A DNA stretch of 59,694 bases from Candidatus Zixiibacteriota bacterium. GTDB taxonomy: Bacteria; Zixibacteria; MSB-5A5; DSPP01. Numbering within the stretch: the first letter of the stretch is position 1; the number at the start of each line of letters is the position of its first letter. Shown piece after piece: positions 52,769 to 59,694 of this stretch. The notes below the pieces were generated by a model. It was not told the origin of the DNA. It saw only the letters and a list, made by a program, of their open reading frames with translations, and did not search any database. Where the stretch lies: the NCBI GenBank assembly GCA_022614805.1, contig JAKEHY010000027.1, forward strand, positions 1 through 59,694. Reading direction: 5' to 3'. A program made the translations under genes and the position numbers.

Positions 52769-53433
52769 TTAACACCCCTCCCCGGGCGACCGCCGGTCGC
52801 CCCTACGTGAGGGTTTTCCGTGTCCTGCGCCCATTTGAGGGGATTCAACGAGACGTATTCCCGGACTTTATTTAAATCGTCATCCGTGCGAATAATATGC
52901 TCGTAGTAGTTTCGTTGCCAGACGACGAGCCCCGGTGTTTTTCGGAATTCGTTTACCCGTTTAGTGACTGAGGATTTGAAACCGGCGATGAACGATGATA
53001 ACGATAGCGGTTTGGGACCCTTCGGCCTGAGGATTCTACCAACATTGGAACCCGTAGGGGCGAACGGCGTTCGCCCTCCCACGGCCACAGCGGCGGGCGA
53101 GGTTTTCGTGGTTGTTTGCGGCCGGGCGACCGGCCGGTCGCCCCTACGGCCGTCTGTTATGACAACTATGCCATGAAAATGATTCGGCATTACCACCCAT
53201 TCGTCTAATTCAATCTCCACCCGGATTTGTTTTGAATGAACCCATTCCTCGGCAACAATTTTCCCCAACTCGTTCATTCGCATCTCGGCGTCTACAATGT
53301 TCCCAAACAGGCACACTCCGCCGTGCGTGCAGATGGTGACAAAATACCGGCCAGGCAGGGAATAATCGTAGGCGGGCAGACGGAGGGAGCGGCGGTGAAA
53401 TTTTGTGGTATCCGTTTGGGTAAATTTATCCAA
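52765..53433 (-). CDS. RAYT-type transposase with REP palindromes inside the ORF
   Basis: The 222-residue Y1/HUH transposase has the HUH motif in VVMPNHFHGIVVI (about 80-92) and the C-terminal signature VWQRNYYEHIIRTDDDLNKVREYVSLNPLKW (about 170-200) that carries the catalytic Tyr region. Between them a low-complexity stretch (GRRGDRPVARP...GGRTPFAPTGSN) is encoded by two REP palindromes. The last residues (GATGGRPGRG) come from a third. The N-terminus RRSLRLPAYDYSLPGRYFVTICT is the standard one. The start is TTG 53433 with a weak binding site. It lies between the icm-type mutase gene and tnaA and overlaps tnaA by four bases. Confidence 0.9.
   Translation of the reverse strand: MDKFTQTDTTKFHRRSLRLPAYDYSLPGRYFVTICTHGGVCLFGNIVDAEMRMNELGKIVAEEWVHSKQIRVEIELDEWVVMPNHFHGIVVITDGRRGDRPVARPQTTTKTSPAAVAVGGRTPFAPTGSNVGRILRPKGPKPLSLSSFIAGFKSSVTKRVNEFRKTPGLVVWQRNYYEHIIRTDDDLNKVREYVSLNPLKWAQDTENPHVGATGGRPGRGVK
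52784..52806. repeat. REP palindrome at the 3' end of the RAYT gene
   Basis: GGGCGACC-GCC-GGTCGCCC followed by CTAC. It encodes part of the transposase C-terminus and lies just before the tnaA start, close enough that the hairpin could affect the tnaA ribosome binding site. Confidence 0.75.
53054..53077. repeat. REP palindrome inside the RAYT gene (middle copy)
   Basis: GTAG followed by GGGCGAACG-G-CGTTCGCCC. It encodes GGRTPFAPT in the transposase. Orientation is opposite to the two CTAC-ended copies. Confidence 0.75.
53124..53147. repeat. REP palindrome inside the RAYT gene (20-bp perfect)
   Basis: GGGCGACCGG-CCGGTCGCCC is perfectly self-complementary and is followed by CTAC. It encodes RRGDRPVARP just after the HUH motif of the transposase. 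Confidence 0.8.
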
Positions 53434-53488
53434 TCAGGATATCCGATGGCTTATTAGGAACAAAACAGAACTCGATTTCATCCAGAAA

Positions 53489-55261
53489 TCAAATCATCGC
53501 CGGTTCGGTGTATTCGCCGAAGACCTCTTTCAGGGCATCGCAGATTTCCCCTTCGGTGGCGTAGGCCCGGGCGCAGTCCAGAATACGGGACATTGTGTTT
53601 TCCTTTCCGGCGGCGGCTTTTTTCAACGCCGAAAGCGTTTGCCGGACGCGGTTGTTGTCCCGCTCGGCGCGGAGCTTGGTAATTCCTTCGCACTGCTCGT
53701 GCTCCACCCGCGGCTCGATTTTTAGAATGGGGATTTCGATTTTTTCGTTTTCGAGGGCGAACTCGTTCACCCCGACTATGATGCGCTCTTTTTTCTCGAT
53801 TTCCTGCTGATACTGGTAAGCGGCGCGGGCGATTTCCCGCTGGAAGTACCCTTCCTCAATGCCTTTCAAAACGCCGCCGCGGCGCTCGATTTCCTCAAAG
53901 TACTTTTCAGCCTCCTCCTCCATCTTGTCGGTCAGCGATTCGACGTAGTAGGAACCGGCCAGGGGGTCAATGACGTTGGGAACGCCGGTTTCGTAGGCCA
54001 GAACCTGCTGGGTGCGCAGGGCGATAAAGGCCGCCTTTTCGGAAGGGAGTGCCCAGGTTTCATCCATCGAATTGGTGTGAAGGGATTGCGTTCCGCCCAG
54101 AACACCGGCCAGGGCTTCGTAGGCGGTGCGGACGATGTTGTTTTCCGGCTGCTGGGCGGTGAGGGAGCAGCCCGCCGTTTGGGTGTGGAAGCGCAGAAGC
54201 CAGGACTCTTCTTTTTTGGCCTTGTACTTCTCGCGCATACGCCGGGCCCAGATTCTCCGGGCGGCGCGGTATTTGGCAATTTCCTCGAAAAAATCAATGT
54301 GGGCGTTAAAAAAGAATGACAAACGGGGGGCAAAGTCGTCCACATTCTGACCGGTGGCGATGGCCGCTTCCACATAGGCAAAACCGTCCGCCAGCGTGAA
54401 GGCTAGCTCCTGCACGGCGGTGGAGCCGGCTTCGCGAATATGATAGCCCGAAATGGAGATGGTGTTCCATTTGGGAACGCTCTCCGTGCAGAAGGCCATC
54501 ATATCGGTAATCAGGCGGATGGACGGACGGGGCGGATAAATCCATTCTTTTTGGGCAATGTATTCTTTCAAAATGTCGTTTTGCAGCGTTCCCCGAAGCT
54601 TCGTGAAAGGCACCCCCTGTTTTTCCGCCACGGCTAGATACATTGCAAAAATGACCGAGGCGGGGGCGTTGATGGTCATCGAGGTGGAGACCTTTCCCAA
54701 GTCGATGCCGTCGAAAATGATTTCCATATCCCGCAAAGAATCAACGGCCACGCCGCAGACGCCGACCTCTCCTTTAGAACGGGGATGGTCGGAATCGTAC
54801 CCCATCAGGGTGGGCAAATCAAAGGCGACCGAAAGCCCGGTTTGGCCGTGCTCCAGCAGGTAATGGTAGCGCTGGTTGGTTTCCTTGGGGGTGCCGAAGC
54901 CGGAAAACTGGCGGATGGTCCAGAGCCGGCCTCGGTAGCCGGCCGGGCGGATGCCGCGGGTGTAGGGATAAACGCCGGGGAAGTTCAGTTTTTCAAAGTA
55001 GTCGAAGTCCTTCAAGTCCTGCGGCGTGTACAGCGGTTTGGGCTCATCGGAGGAAACCGAGATGAATTTTTTGGAATAATCCGCCTGTTTGGCGTACTCT
55101 TTTTCCCATTGGGCTTTGGCGGCGGCGACTTTCTTTAACAGTTCCGGAGAATGGTACGGCAATCCTTTGGAAGTTCTTTTATTGGAAGCGCGGGCGCGGG
55201 CCACCGTCGATATTTTCTTGAGTTTGGGTTTGGCCGCAGGTTTTTTCTTGGTTTTAAGCAT
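53489..55261 (-). CDS. B12-dependent acyl-CoA mutase large subunit, isobutyryl-CoA mutase type
   Basis: The 590-residue catalytic subunit aligns with the mutase at 42816-44435 but differs at the two substrate-defining positions: Phe119 in RQFSGFGT and Gln237 in KEYIAQKEW. The spacing is again 118. Phe and Gln at these positions characterise isobutyryl-CoA mutase (Phe80/Gln198), while methylmalonyl-CoA mutase has Tyr/Arg. It would interconvert isobutyryl- and n-butyryl-CoA. A Lys-rich N-terminal extension of about 70 residues is unusual. No B12 domain is fused. GGAGG is well placed before the ATG. It directly follows meaB. Confidence 0.88.
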   Translation of the reverse strand: MLKTKKKPAAKPKLKKISTVARARASNKRTSKGLPYHSPELLKKVAAAKAQWEKEYAKQADYSKKFISVSSDEPKPLYTPQDLKDFDYFEKLNFPGVYPYTRGIRPAGYRGRLWTIRQFSGFGTPKETNQRYHYLLEHGQTGLSVAFDLPTLMGYDSDHPRSKGEVGVCGVAVDSLRDMEIIFDGIDLGKVSTSMTINAPASVIFAMYLAVAEKQGVPFTKLRGTLQNDILKEYIAQKEWIYPPRPSIRLITDMMAFCTESVPKWNTISISGYHIREAGSTAVQELAFTLADGFAYVEAAIATGQNVDDFAPRLSFFFNAHIDFFEEIAKYRAARRIWARRMREKYKAKKEESWLLRFHTQTAGCSLTAQQPENNIVRTAYEALAGVLGGTQSLHTNSMDETWALPSEKAAFIALRTQQVLAYETGVPNVIDPLAGSYYVESLTDKMEEEAEKYFEEIERRGGVLKGIEEGYFQREIARAAYQYQQEIEKKERIIVGVNEFALENEKIEIPILKIEPRVEHEQCEGITKLRAERDNNRVRQTLSALKKAAAGKENTMSRILDCARAYATEGEICDALKEVFGEYTEPAMI

Positions 55262-55288
55262 CTATTCCTCCATTTGCCCGCATACAAG

Positions 55289-56254
55289 TTAACGTAACTG
55301 GCCGTCTGCCGCCAGCAGTTCCTCGACCGCAGAATAGGGGTCCACTTCCCGTTTCCAAACCTTCTCTACCAGCGTTTCAAGTTCTACTTTCAATGCGGCT
55401 TCGGCCCGGTTGCGGATTTTGCGTTCCACCATACCTAAAAGGGAAGCCTTAATCTGCTCCCTGCGTTTTTTTTCAAACAAATGGTGCTCTGCGGCAAACT
55501 TACGGTATTCATCCATAGTGTCCAAAAGCACATCAATGCCAACGTTGTTGACCGCTTCGGTCGGCAGCACGGGATAGCGCCACTCCCCTTTTTTGCGTTT
55601 AAAATTCAAAACCATATCCAACTCCGCGACCGTTTTTCTGGAACCTTCGCGGTCGGCCTTGTTGACCACAAAAATATCGGCGATTTCCATAAGCCCCGCT
55701 TTCATCGCCTGAATGGAGTCCCCCGATTCGGGAACCAAAACCAGAAGGGTGACGTCCGCCTGCGAGGCGATGTCCAACTCCACCTGGCCGACGCCGACCG
55801 TTTCCAGGAAAATGTAATCCTTGCCGAAGGCGTCCAGAACGAGGGCGACATCCCCGGTGGCGGCCGCCAGCCCCCCCTGCGAGCCGCGGGTGGCCATCGA
55901 GCGAATGAAGGCGGCTTTGCGTTCGGAGGTTCCCTGCATCCGGATGCGGTCTCCCAGCAGGGCCCCGCCGGTGAAAGGGGAAGTCGGGTCGACGGCGACG
56001 ATGCCGACCGACTTTTTTTGGTTGAGATAATGGCTGGCGAGCTTATCGACCAACGTGCTTTTTCCGGCTCCCGGCGGGCCGGTGACGCCAATGCGGAAGG
56101 CCTGGCCGGAAAGGGAGAAAAGCCCGGCCAGAATTTTCTCATAGTCTTTTTCGCGGTTCTCCACGAGGGAAATCAGACGGGCCAAAGCAACTTCATCCTT
56201 CTTCTTGAAACGCTCCAGAACGGTTGGGGAGCCCGGGCGGGAACGGATGGTCAT
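55289..56254 (-). CDS. meaB: MeaB-type G-protein chaperone of B12 mutases
   Basis: MeaB is a GTPase that loads and protects cobalamin in acyl-CoA mutases. The 321 residues have the P-loop GVTGPPGAGKST (about 56-67), the switch region VDPTSPFTGGALLGDRIRM, ETVGVGQVELD and the guanine-specificity motif NKAD. C-terminal helices for dimerisation follow. The gene overlaps recJ by four bases and is followed after 27 bases by the Phe/Gln-type mutase. Confidence 0.94.
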   Translation of the reverse strand: MTIRSRPGSPTVLERFKKKDEVALARLISLVENREKDYEKILAGLFSLSGQAFRIGVTGPPGAGKSTLVDKLASHYLNQKKSVGIVAVDPTSPFTGGALLGDRIRMQGTSERKAAFIRSMATRGSQGGLAAATGDVALVLDAFGKDYIFLETVGVGQVELDIASQADVTLLVLVPESGDSIQAMKAGLMEIADIFVVNKADREGSRKTVAELDMVLNFKRKKGEWRYPVLPTEAVNNVGIDVLLDTMDEYRKFAAEHHLFEKKRREQIKASLLGMVERKIRNRAEAALKVELETLVEKVWKREVDPYSAVEELLAADGQLR

Positions 56255-57984
56255 TGAAGCAGGCGGATGTCTTTTAGCTGCAGCTGGATTCTTTTTTGGC
56301 CGTTCCAGGCGTTAAAATCAAGGGTGTAGGCCAGGTCCGCAAAACCGGCCCGCTCGGCAACGGAAAGCACCCGGGGCAGACGATTCCCCATCCCGAAACC
56401 GATCGTCTCAAAAACCTGCCCCCCCTGCCTGACGCGGAACTTGAGGTGGTTGTTCCCCACCAGCACCGGCAGGCCGGCAAATTCCAACCCCCGGGTAACG
56501 AAGACGGGCCGGGAGTTGGCCGGGCCGAAAGGGGCGAAAAGCTGGAGGGTTTCAACCAGACGGTCGTTGATTTCGTGCAGGCCCAACTCGGCATCCACTT
56601 CCAGCCGGGGAATCAAATCCTCATCCGAAAGCAGCCGGGACGAAACCTCGTTGATTTTTTGGCGGAAACCTTCGATTTCCGAACGGGCGATGGAGAGTCC
56701 GGCGGCATATTTGTGGCCGCCGTAGCGGAGCAGATGGGCCTCGCACGCCTTCAGGGCCTCGGTCAGATGAAAACCGTGAATGGAGCGGGCCGACCCCTTC
56801 CCTTCTTCCCCCTCGACGGCAATCATTATGGTCGGGCGGTGGAAACGCTCCACCAAACGGGAGGCTACGATGCCGATGACCCCCGGATGCCAGCGGTCGG
56901 AGGCCAGAACGATGGCACGCTCCCTGGAAAGGTCGATTTCACGCTCGACCAGCGCAAGCGCCTCCTCCAGCATGGCTTCGTCCAGGCTGCGCCTCTTGCG
57001 GTTTTCGCCGTCCAGAAGCCGGGCGATTTCAGAAGCGGCCTTCTCATCCCGGGTGGTCAATAGCCGAATCGCCTCCGTAGCGCTCCCCAGACGGCCGATG
57101 GCGTTGATGCGGGGAGCCAGAACGAAAACCACCTGGCCGGCGGAAATTTCTTTTCCGAGAAGACCGGCCACAAAAGCGAGCGACTTCAACCCCGGCTTGT
57201 TGGTGCGGCCGAGGGCCTGGACGCCGAAACGGGACAAAATCCGGTTCTCGCCGGTCAAGGGGACGATGTCCGCCAGCGTGCCCAAAGCGACCAGGTCAAG
57301 GTGCTCTTCCACTTCCTCCTGCCCCAAATGGGCGTAAAGAGCCTGGGCGAATTTGTACGCGATGCCGACGCCGGAAAGCTCCTCCCCCACCGGCGAATCT
57401 CCAAGTTTCGGATTGACGATGGCGGCGGCATCCGGCCGCACGGAAGCCGGTTCGTGATGGTCGGTGATGATGGTGCGAATGCCCAGGGAGTTGCCGAAGG
57501 CGACCTCGGAAACGGCGGTTATGCCGCAGTCAACCGTAATAACCCAGGAAGCGTCTCTTTTCTTTGCTTCCTGAAACCCCTCCTCCGAAAGCCCGTAACC
57601 TTCGACCAGCCGGTTGGGAAGATAGTAGCTTACCTGGGCTCCCAGCCGTGAAAGGACCAAAAACATAAGTGCCGTGGCGGTGATGCCATCCACGTCGTAG
57701 TCACCAAAAACCATTATCGGCTCTTTCTCGCGGATGGCCCCGATGATAAGCTCCACGGCCGGTCGCATCGAGGGAAGCAAAAACGGGTCACAAAGTCCCT
57801 CCAGTTTGGGATTCAGGAATTTATCGGCCCGTTCCGGATTATCAAAGCCGCGGTTGGCCAGAATTTTGGCAAGGGGGGCGGGAATATCCAGCTCCCGGAT
57901 AAGGGGCTGGACCAGCGACCAAGGTGGTTCGGGTGGGAAAACCCAACGGTTGGTGCCGGTTTTTTCGGTTGTCTCCGCTCGCAT
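56251..57984 (-). CDS. recJ: Single-stranded-DNA-specific exonuclease RecJ
   Basis: RecJ degrades 5' single-stranded ends in recombination and mismatch repair. The 577-residue DHH phosphoesterase shows motif I VFGDYDVDGITATAL (about 92-106), motif II ITVDCGIT, motif III TIITDHHEP and motif IV ALGTLADIVPL. The DHHA1 region has GxxRSxxGFHL-like GSARSIHGFHL and RYGGHKYAAG, then an OB-fold (FGPANSRPVF to the end). GGGGATTGG is the binding site. It overlaps meaB, so a DNA repair gene leads the mutase operon. Confidence 0.95.
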   Translation of the reverse strand: MRAETTEKTGTNRWVFPPEPPWSLVQPLIRELDIPAPLAKILANRGFDNPERADKFLNPKLEGLCDPFLLPSMRPAVELIIGAIREKEPIMVFGDYDVDGITATALMFLVLSRLGAQVSYYLPNRLVEGYGLSEEGFQEAKKRDASWVITVDCGITAVSEVAFGNSLGIRTIITDHHEPASVRPDAAAIVNPKLGDSPVGEELSGVGIAYKFAQALYAHLGQEEVEEHLDLVALGTLADIVPLTGENRILSRFGVQALGRTNKPGLKSLAFVAGLLGKEISAGQVVFVLAPRINAIGRLGSATEAIRLLTTRDEKAASEIARLLDGENRKRRSLDEAMLEEALALVEREIDLSRERAIVLASDRWHPGVIGIVASRLVERFHRPTIMIAVEGEEGKGSARSIHGFHLTEALKACEAHLLRYGGHKYAAGLSIARSEIEGFRQKINEVSSRLLSDEDLIPRLEVDAELGLHEINDRLVETLQLFAPFGPANSRPVFVTRGLEFAGLPVLVGNNHLKFRVRQGGQVFETIGFGMGNRLPRVLSVAERAGFADLAYTLDFNAWNGQKRIQLQLKDIRLLQ

Positions 57985-58043
57985 TCCAATCCCCGTCCGC
58001 TAAATTGGAGGGCTACTTTCTCTATGATTTTTAGCCAATAAAC

Positions 58044-58058
58044 CGGGCCCAAAGCCCG
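58044..58058 (-). terminator. Hairpin after RNase P RNA
   Basis: On the minus strand CGGGC-TTTGG-GCCCG is followed by GTTTATTGGCTAAAAATC. The T-run is interrupted, so termination of rnpB here is plausible but weak. Confidence 0.4.
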
Positions 58059-58072
58059 ACCCTGAAAAATCC

Positions 58073-58420
58073 AACCGGCCGGGTGGTAAGCCGGGTTCGG
58101 TTCTATGCCGTCATCCATCTGGGGTCTTTGTTGCCAAAGACCTCAAGCGGCCTACCCGCGGCAATGGGCGAAGCACCCGCCGCTGCGTGGCCTTGCTCCC
58201 AAGCGGGTTTTCCCTGCCGTCCCGATTACTCGGGGCGCGGTGAGCTCTTACCTCACCATTTCACCCTTACCCCGATTGCTCGAGGCGGTATATTTTCTGC
58301 GGCACTCTCCGTTTCGCCCGGCTTTCGCCAGACGAACCCCCGGCTAAGGGGACTTGGCTTCTCTGGAGCCCGGACTTTCCTCCCCCCGATTTTCGGGGAG
58401 CGACGGCTCACCCGGCCGGC
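58073..58420 (-). ncRNA. rnpB: RNase P RNA (type A)
   Basis: The catalytic RNA matures the 5' ends of tRNAs. Read on the minus strand, P1 (GCCGGCCGGGTG with CACCCGGCCGG at the other end), the conserved P4 half GAGGAAAGTCCGGGC, the GGGTAAGGGTGAAA-like core and the 3' conserved block ATAGAACC...AACCCGGCTTA are present in the right order over about 348 bases. The GGGTGCTTCGCCC and ACGGCAGGGAAAACC stretches agree with the bacterial type A fold. Its 5' end abuts the stop codon of lemA, so it may be processed from, or transcribed within, the lemA message. Confidence 0.95.
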
Positions 58421-59001
58421 TAAAATTTTACGGTTGGAAGCTCTTTTTTGCCTTCCTCAACCTCAAAATAAGTGGCTTGCGAAAAACCGAACATACCGGC
58501 CAAAAAATTGGTCGGAAAGCGCTTGATTCTTTGGTTGTAACCCAAAACGATATCATTATACCGTTTCCGTTCCACGGCAATCCGGTTTTCCGTTCCGGCC
58601 AGCTCGTCCATAAGCCGGTTAAAACTTTCATTGGCCTTCAAGTTCGGGTAGTTTTCGGCGATCGCCAAAAGCCGACCCAACAAGCCGGACAGCTCCGTAT
58701 TGGCACGAATCTTGGCCTCCGGGCTGGGGGCGGAATACAAAGCGGCCCGGGCGGCCGCTATTTTTTCAAAAAGCTCCCGTTCGTGGGCGGCATACCCCTT
58801 TACCGTTTCCACCAGGTTGGGAATTAAATCCCCGCGGCGCTGAAGCTGGTTATCCACCTGCGCCCAAGCCGAGCGGACCGACTCGTTGGAGTTTACGAGC
58901 CCGTTGTAGGTACCCCAGAGCGTTCCGCCGACAATCAAAACGAGAAAAAGCAGAATGCCCGCAACGACCAGGGTGGTCAACAGACCTTTGTTAACCGGCA
59001 T
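58420..59001 (-). CDS. lemA: LemA family membrane protein
   Basis: The start MPVNKGLLTTLVVAG at 59001 gives 193 residues; a longer frame to 59133 overlaps the tRNA-Tyr promoter and the tRNA. One N-terminal membrane helix (about 7-30) is followed by the LemA coiled bundle: VRSAWAQVDNQLQRRGDLIPNLVETVKGYA, LGRLLAIAENYPNLKANESFNRL, ENRIAVERKRYNDIVLGYNQRIKRFP. The cytoplasmic N-terminus and external helical domain are family features; the biochemical role is not known. It ends exactly where rnpB begins. Confidence 0.92.
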   Translation of the reverse strand: MPVNKGLLTTLVVAGILLFLVLIVGGTLWGTYNGLVNSNESVRSAWAQVDNQLQRRGDLIPNLVETVKGYAAHERELFEKIAAARAALYSAPSPEAKIRANTELSGLLGRLLAIAENYPNLKANESFNRLMDELAGTENRIAVERKRYNDIVLGYNQRIKRFPTNFLAGMFGFSQATYFEVEEGKKELPTVKF

Positions 59002-59078
59002 CTTGTTAAAAATATATCCTGCTTCGACAAATAAGTCAAAGCCCCCAACCCGGAATCCTTTCCAAAACCATATATTTC

Positions 59079-59105
59079 TTGACAAAAGGGTGGTATTTTT
59101 ATTAT
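59079..59105 (+). promoter_or_regulatory. Promoter of tRNA-Tyr
   Basis: A perfect TTGACA and TATTAT with a 15-base spacer end 14 bases before the mature tRNA 5' end. Confidence 0.6.
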
Positions 59106-59119
59106 TCGCTGGTGAAGTC

Positions 59120-59202
59120 GGAGAGGTACCCAAGCGGCCAACGGGAGCAGACTGTAAATCTGCCGGCTTACGCCTACGGAGGTTCGAATCCTCCCCTCTC
59201 CA
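59120..59202 (+). tRNA. tRNA-Tyr (anticodon GTA)
   Basis: The acceptor stem GGAGAGG/CCTCTCC, anticodon loop CTGTAAA (anticodon GTA), a long class II variable arm (CCGGCTTACGCCTACGG region) and T-loop TTCGAATC are present. Discriminator A is at 59202 and CCA is not encoded. The length and arm pattern fit bacterial tRNA-Tyr. Confidence 0.95.
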
Positions 59203-59261
59203 GAAAGTTGGATTTTTCCCTTGTTCCCGGATTGCCCGACTGTTTGCCTGATGCCGAGGAA

Positions 59262-59336
59262 ATGAAAACGGGCTCTCGCACGATTTTATTGGCGTTAGTC
59301 CTGCTTGGAGCCGGAATACTGCTTTACGAGGTGTGA
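59262..59336 (+). CDS. Possible 24-residue membrane peptide
   Basis: An ATG after GAGGAA opens a 24-codon frame MKTGSRTILLALVLLGAGIL... that is basic at the start and hydrophobic over about 17 residues, like a single-span small membrane protein. The binding site is very close to the ATG. It follows tRNA-Tyr on the same strand. No homologue is known to me, so this is only a candidate. Confidence 0.25.
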   Translation: MKTGSRTILLALVLLGAGILLYEV

Positions 59337-59382
59337 TGAATCATACTTCGGAAGTTTCACACTCCCAAAACCGTAAACCGAA

Positions 59383-59694
59383 TTACTTCAGGTACAACCC
59401 TTTCACCACGGAGCTGTAGGTGCCAGCCGCCGCTTTGAAGAAGTAGACACCCGAAGATACAGCCGTTCCGTTGCGGTCGGTGCCATCCCAAACGATGGTC
59501 TTATTCCCGGCCGGAGCCGAACCTTCAAAGGTCTTCACAACCTGGCCGGTCACGTTGTAAACCGTGACCGTGTAGTCGGAAGCCACCGGCAAAGCCAGAA
59601 CCAGGCTGGTCCGGCCGTTGAACGGGTTCGGATAGTTCTGCGACAGGCCAAACGCCCGCGGCACGACCGAAGCCCTGGTCAAAGTCGGCAAAGC
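59383..59694 (-). CDS. C-terminal part of a surface/secreted protein with FlgD-like Ig tail
   Basis: The frame enters from the right edge and ends at 59383; the first in-window TTG is not a credible start. The 100 visible residues hold LSQNYPNPFNGRTSLVLALP, then YTVTVYNVTGQVVKTF, WDGTDRNGTAVSSGVYFFKA and a final VVKGLYLK. This is the FlgD-Ig/type IX-like C-terminal domain typical of large secreted proteins in FCB-related bacteria, probably acting as secretion or anchoring tail. The function of the missing N-terminal part is unknown. Confidence 0.85.
   Translation of the reverse strand, partial: ALPTLTRASVVPRAFGLSQNYPNPFNGRTSLVLALPVASDYTVTVYNVTGQVVKTFEGSAPAGNKTIVWDGTDRNGTAVSSGVYFFKAAAGTYSSVVKGLYLK

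Noticed and set aside
1-59694. CRISPR arrays, toxin-antitoxin pairs, restriction systems or prophage genes
   Set aside because: No regularly spaced repeats and no recognisable defence or phage proteins were seen; the repeats present are dispersed palindromes.

Overview
This window reads as ordinary bacterial chromosome, GC-rich apart from one AT-rich island at the left end. Almost every gene lies on the minus strand; the plus strand carries only a truncated TPR gene, tRNA-Leu, a lysine-dehydrogenase-like gene, tRNA-Tyr and perhaps one tiny ORF. The last gene ends in the FlgD-like/secretion-tail fold that is common in Zixibacteria, KSB1, Marinimicrobia and other FCB-related lineages. Together with the type A RNase P RNA and the many dispersed REP-like palindromes, this suggests an uncultured FCB-type bacterium. 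That placement is an inference, not a result.

Layout. (1) 1-1.6 kb: the end of an IS3-like element, a TPR gene it appears to have cut, and a gene-free stretch full of palindromes. (2) 1.6-13.8 kb, minus strand: hrcA-grpE-metallo-hydrolase-dnaJ-prmA-rsmE, then rpsU-yqeY, cvpA, a RAYT transposase with REP palindromes, mutS2 and dnaG. dnaK is not at this locus. (3) tRNA-Leu. (4) 14.1-31.3 kb: six tightly packed histidine kinase and response regulator genes, preceded by two tandem MASE1-GGDEF proteins, one with an intact and one with a degraded GGDEF signature. No DNA-binding output domain is visible. (5) 31.5-56.3 kb: a large set of genes for amino acid and short-chain acyl-CoA breakdown: lysine dehydrogenase, histidine ammonia-lyase (overlapping hisS), tryptophanase, aldehyde dehydrogenase, thiolase, two crotonases, acyl-CoA dehydrogenase, three-part propionyl-CoA carboxylase, methylmalonyl-CoA epimerase, two B12-dependent acyl-CoA mutase large subunits, one B12-binding small subunit and MeaB. 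(6) recJ, rnpB, lemA, tRNA-Tyr and the partial surface or secreted protein.

The most notable observation is at 37303-38295. What looks like two ORFs split by a UGA is best read as one exported thioredoxin-like selenoprotein. The UGA falls exactly on the first position of a UxxC redox motif and is followed at the right distance by a SECIS-like hairpin with G at the start of its loop. Other points worth following are a second RAYT transposase whose coding sequence contains three REP palindromes and is translationally coupled to tryptophanase, the pairing of a methylmalonyl-CoA-type with an isobutyryl-CoA-type mutase, and a structured leader in front of the intact diguanylate cyclase.

How the genes fit together: acyl-CoA dehydrogenase, crotonases and thiolase would yield propionyl-CoA and acetyl-CoA. 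The carboxylase, epimerase and Tyr/Arg-type mutase would take propionyl-CoA to succinyl-CoA. The Phe/Gln-type mutase would interconvert butyryl- and isobutyryl-CoA, linking valine-type branched chains to straight-chain oxidation.
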